The notes beneath the pieces were generated by a model. The model was not told the DNA's origin and ran no database searches. It saw only the letters and a program-made list of their open reading frames with translations. The translations under genes were made by a program, and so were the position numbers. A stretch of 62,020 nucleotides of DNA from an uncultured Duncaniella sp. (lineage in GTDB: Bacteria; Bacteroidota; Bacteroidia; Bacteroidales; Muribaculaceae), in contig CAJTRI010000015.1 in assembly GCA_910578615.1 (NCBI GenBank), positions 11,536 through 73,555 of the forward strand. Reading direction: 5' to 3'. The first letter of the stretch is position 1. Each line of letters opens with the position of its first letter. Positions 61,851 through 62,020 of the stretch are shown piece by piece.

Positions 61851-62020
61851 ATGAAAACAGAAAGAAACTCATACTCATAGATAATATACCAAAAGTCACT
61901 ATTATAACGCCCAACACTGATTGGCTACCGCTCGGTTATCACCCAAAACATCTACTTAGAAATTTTGGATCAGCGGATTTTCCCGGTGGGTGTGGAAGAT
62001 GTCAAGAGTATAGTGTTATC
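61781..62020 (+). other. Unexplained open frame running off the window end
   Basis: From the stop at 61778-61780 the frame is open to the last base (80 codons), reading GTFNERYGKYRNAVNERVNL and later IITPNTDWLPLGYHPKHL and GGCGRCQEY. No start codon or domain is recognised. It could be more transposase debris, a remnant of another gene, or chance. Confidence 0.25.

Overview
The window looks like gut Bacteroidales DNA, most likely Muribaculaceae-like (family inferred, not proven). The evidence is a SusC/SusD pair, an RprX/RprY two-component pair, a Na+-pumping methylmalonyl-CoA decarboxylase cluster, DUF5686, DUF3575 and outer-membrane beta-barrel proteins typical of Bacteroidota, and five sites that exactly fit the Bacteroidota promoter TTTG-N19/20-TAnnTTTG. 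Genes are dense, with short gaps or 4-nt overlaps inside operons. Several convergent gene pairs are separated by long perfect hairpins.

Layout. 1-8440: the 3' end of a GH57 alpha-amylase-like gene with an in-frame stop before a Lys-rich tail, an SH3b membrane protein, rprXY, a DUF3575 protein, a NUDIX hydrolase, an operon of a Tat-type TIGR04076 protein with a second two-component system, and a lipoprotein. 8489-9781: NhaD antiporter. 9901-15689: an operon of ABC ATPase, ABC membrane protein, GntR/YtrA regulator, GIN-like exported protein and outer-membrane barrel, behind a promoter overlaid by a 24-bp operator-like inverted repeat. 15763-16893: tcdA and a small conserved gene. 17260-21942 (minus): mce-mmdA-OadG/lamin-tail fusion-mmdC-mmdB, the last steps from succinate to propionate coupled to Na+ export. 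22158-26135: a PepSY-like lipoprotein, then a NatAB-like ABC exporter divergent from an ECF sigma factor and a membrane partner. 26255-35396: dCMP deaminase, S41 protease, 5-FTHF cyclo-ligase, then a tight run of META lipoprotein, M24 peptidase, CCA-adding enzyme, queD, queE, 5'-nucleotidase and DUF486 protein. 35496-41244 (minus): a five-gene sugar-acid catabolic operon. 41635-48462: small secreted protein, CNNM/CBS protein, acyl-CoA ligase, CYTH protein, DUF5686 protein, GNAT. 48474-52291 (minus): tsaC, sugar transferase, ClC channel. 52461-56238: AI-2E family permease, a LytS/LytTR pair, and a divergent coiled-coil lipoprotein. 56335-61206: SusC/SusD pair with its own promoter. 61377-62020: a decayed transposase with a small tandem duplication and an unexplained open frame running off the end.

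Four points merit attention. (1) The ECF sigma gene and the divergent ABC exporter are flanked by back-to-back TGAAAC-N16-CGWC elements, which look like ECF promoters for both. (2) The GntR-controlled ABC/outer-membrane-barrel operon is a possible uncharacterised envelope transport or resistance system. (3) The aldolase/SSS symporter/Fe-ADH/PdxA-like/DUF1537 kinase operon looks like a sugar-acid pathway with no assigned substrate. (4) A 15-nt motif containing a -7 box occurs in the leader region of that operon and twice, inverted, between the LytS gene and the coiled-coil lipoprotein. Na+-linked functions (NhaD, the decarboxylase, the SSS symporter and the NatAB-like exporter) are numerous here.
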